This document shows, in pieces, positions 63,065-64,000 of a DNA stretch of 64,000 nucleotides. A program made the position numbers and the translations under genes. The stretch comes from Mucor racemosus (taxonomy: Eukaryota; Mucoromycota; Mucoromycetes; Mucorales; Mucoraceae): contig JAPEHQ010000015.1 of assembly GCA_027405735.1 (NCBI GenBank), positions 558,001-622,000 of the forward strand, given 5' to 3'. How positions within the stretch are numbered: the stretch's first letter is position 1; the number at the start of each line of letters is the position of its first letter. A model generated the notes under the pieces. It searched no databases and had not been told where the DNA came from. It saw nothing but the letters and a program-made list of their open reading frames with translations.

Positions 63065-64000
63065 TTATCGTATATTAATATTCAAGGTACTCTCATCTCT
63101 AGCATTCGATTGAGGTATTTCTGTATGATTTAAATATTCTGGAGGAGGATGAACAGGCTCTAGCTCATGATGTTCATAAGCTGGTGGTAATGGATGTGAT
63201 ATAGTTGATGTTGGCATTTGAACAGAAATGTAATTTGATCTATTTCCTGGGGCTTGTTCCATCTCTGGGCCAATATCGAGTACAACATCCATCATTGATG
63301 TATGATAAGCAGGTAAAATCTCACCTTCTTGAGCAAGTTCATTTTCTGTATTAATTTGAATTATATCAATAACAAAATTTATTTGATGTCTAGATAATGG
63401 AGGCCTCAAATGTAATGCGATAGCGGTATCATTTTCTCTTAATCTTCTAAAGCTCCATTTTACTTGTCTAGTAACATCTAATGAATTTAATTCTTTCAAA
63501 CAAGTTTGCAATGATTCGTAATACTATAGCAAAAATATTAATAAAGAAATTGTATACATGCAGTATCTGATTACTATACCTTTGACAGTCTTGTATAGTA
63601 TGCATTTCTTCTTCTTGTTGTTATGAAACCAATTATAACTGGTATGACTAAAATAATCAAAGGATACCACATGGACAAATTTGCTGCTCGAGCAACAACA
63701 GAAAAAGCAGCAGTTGCGATTACTAACAGAATAGCAACCAAAAAAAGATAAGTATCAATCCAAACATGCGGATACTCATTATAGACATGTTTATCAATTG
63801 TTGTTAACCGAGTTAGGAACACATCCTGAGGCATCTAAAATATTTCAAGTTTTACAGACCAAATTAATATACAAACAAAAGAAAAATAAAGCAGGTCCTG
63901 TTCTTACATATTCTACAAGTTGAGCGTATTGGCTATAATCGATATGATACAATTCTGATCTTTTCCAACGTCGAATTATCAGCGGAAATGATGCCAATGT
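63065..64000 (-). CDS. Membrane protein with C-terminal PPxY motifs (partial)
   Basis: Three visible exons (64000-63908, 63834-63580, 63523-63065) give the last 268 residues; the N-terminus lies beyond the right edge. The fragment has RRWKRSELYHIDYSQYAQL, then two hydrophobic segments (TYLFLVAILLVIATAAF and WYPLIILVIPVIIGFI) forming a hairpin, then a cytosolic-looking domain with WSFRRLRENDTAIALHLRPP. The tail is proline-rich with PPAY and PPEY, both matching the PPxY motif bound by WW domains of NEDD4/Rsp5 ligases. The family is not recognised. Its similarity in plan to the Ssh4-like protein in this window suggests another Rsp5 adaptor or substrate, but that is inference. Confidence 0.7.

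Overview
The window is nuclear DNA of a fungus. Genes are split by many short introns (about 48-66 bp, mostly GTAAGT-like donors and TAG/CAG acceptors), and the gene set is fungal: a Ran1/Ksp1-type kinase, an Ssh4-like Rsp5 adaptor, Prp43, a Cmc1-type CX9C protein, mL40 and a Cid1-type nucleotidyltransferase. The DNA is visibly AT-rich and full of transposon debris. A WDR81-type BEACH/WD40 gene, a bacterial-style adenine methyltransferase gene and these short introns together suggest an early-diverging lineage such as Mucoromycota. That placement is inference; no marker in the window fixes the species.

Layout. 0.7-8.8 kb: a protein kinase and a 10-exon WDR81 homologue. 9.4-12.8 kb: an old repeat (family A) carrying later insertions, then a broken nucleoside diphosphate kinase gene. 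13.0-14.3 kb: a TPT-family transporter with a 19-nt microexon. 14.3-18.9 kb: gene-poor DNA. 18.9-23.1 kb: a tail-to-tail pair, the Ssh4-like membrane SPRY protein and a 975-residue DNA N6-adenine methyltransferase with a specificity-type C-terminal half. 24.2-35.2 kb: nested mobile DNA. A roughly 3.6 kb repeat (family X) holds a 4.0 kb DNA transposon with an apparently intact 691-residue DDE transposase, and that transposon holds a solo LTR; a second A copy follows. 36.9-43.6 kb: a pathogen-related-family protein, a stand-alone WWE-domain ORF, and a Cmc1/HPRT pair whose stop codons overlap. 45.4-47.7 kb: the DEAH helicase Prp43. 48.2-56.8 kb: a third A copy, then a near-perfect 1.64 kb inverted repeat whose right arm runs into an inverted X copy. 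58.2-64.0 kb: a Cid1-type nucleotidyltransferase, mL40, and the C-terminal part of a membrane protein with PPxY motifs that runs off the right edge.

The genes look like ordinary housekeeping and trafficking genes rather than one pathway. WDR81 (endosome maturation), the Ssh4-like adaptor and the second PPxY membrane protein all point to endosomal sorting, but nothing shows they are co-regulated. The strongest candidate for an unusual system is the intron-containing, prokaryote-type GQFYTP / DPxxGxGxF / NPPY methyltransferase. The repeats are unusually informative because empty sites in the other copies let insertion boundaries and target duplications be read directly.

Exon boundaries were assigned by eye from reading frame and splice signals. 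Each reconstructed gene gives one open frame, but individual junctions may be off by a few bases. No database search was run.
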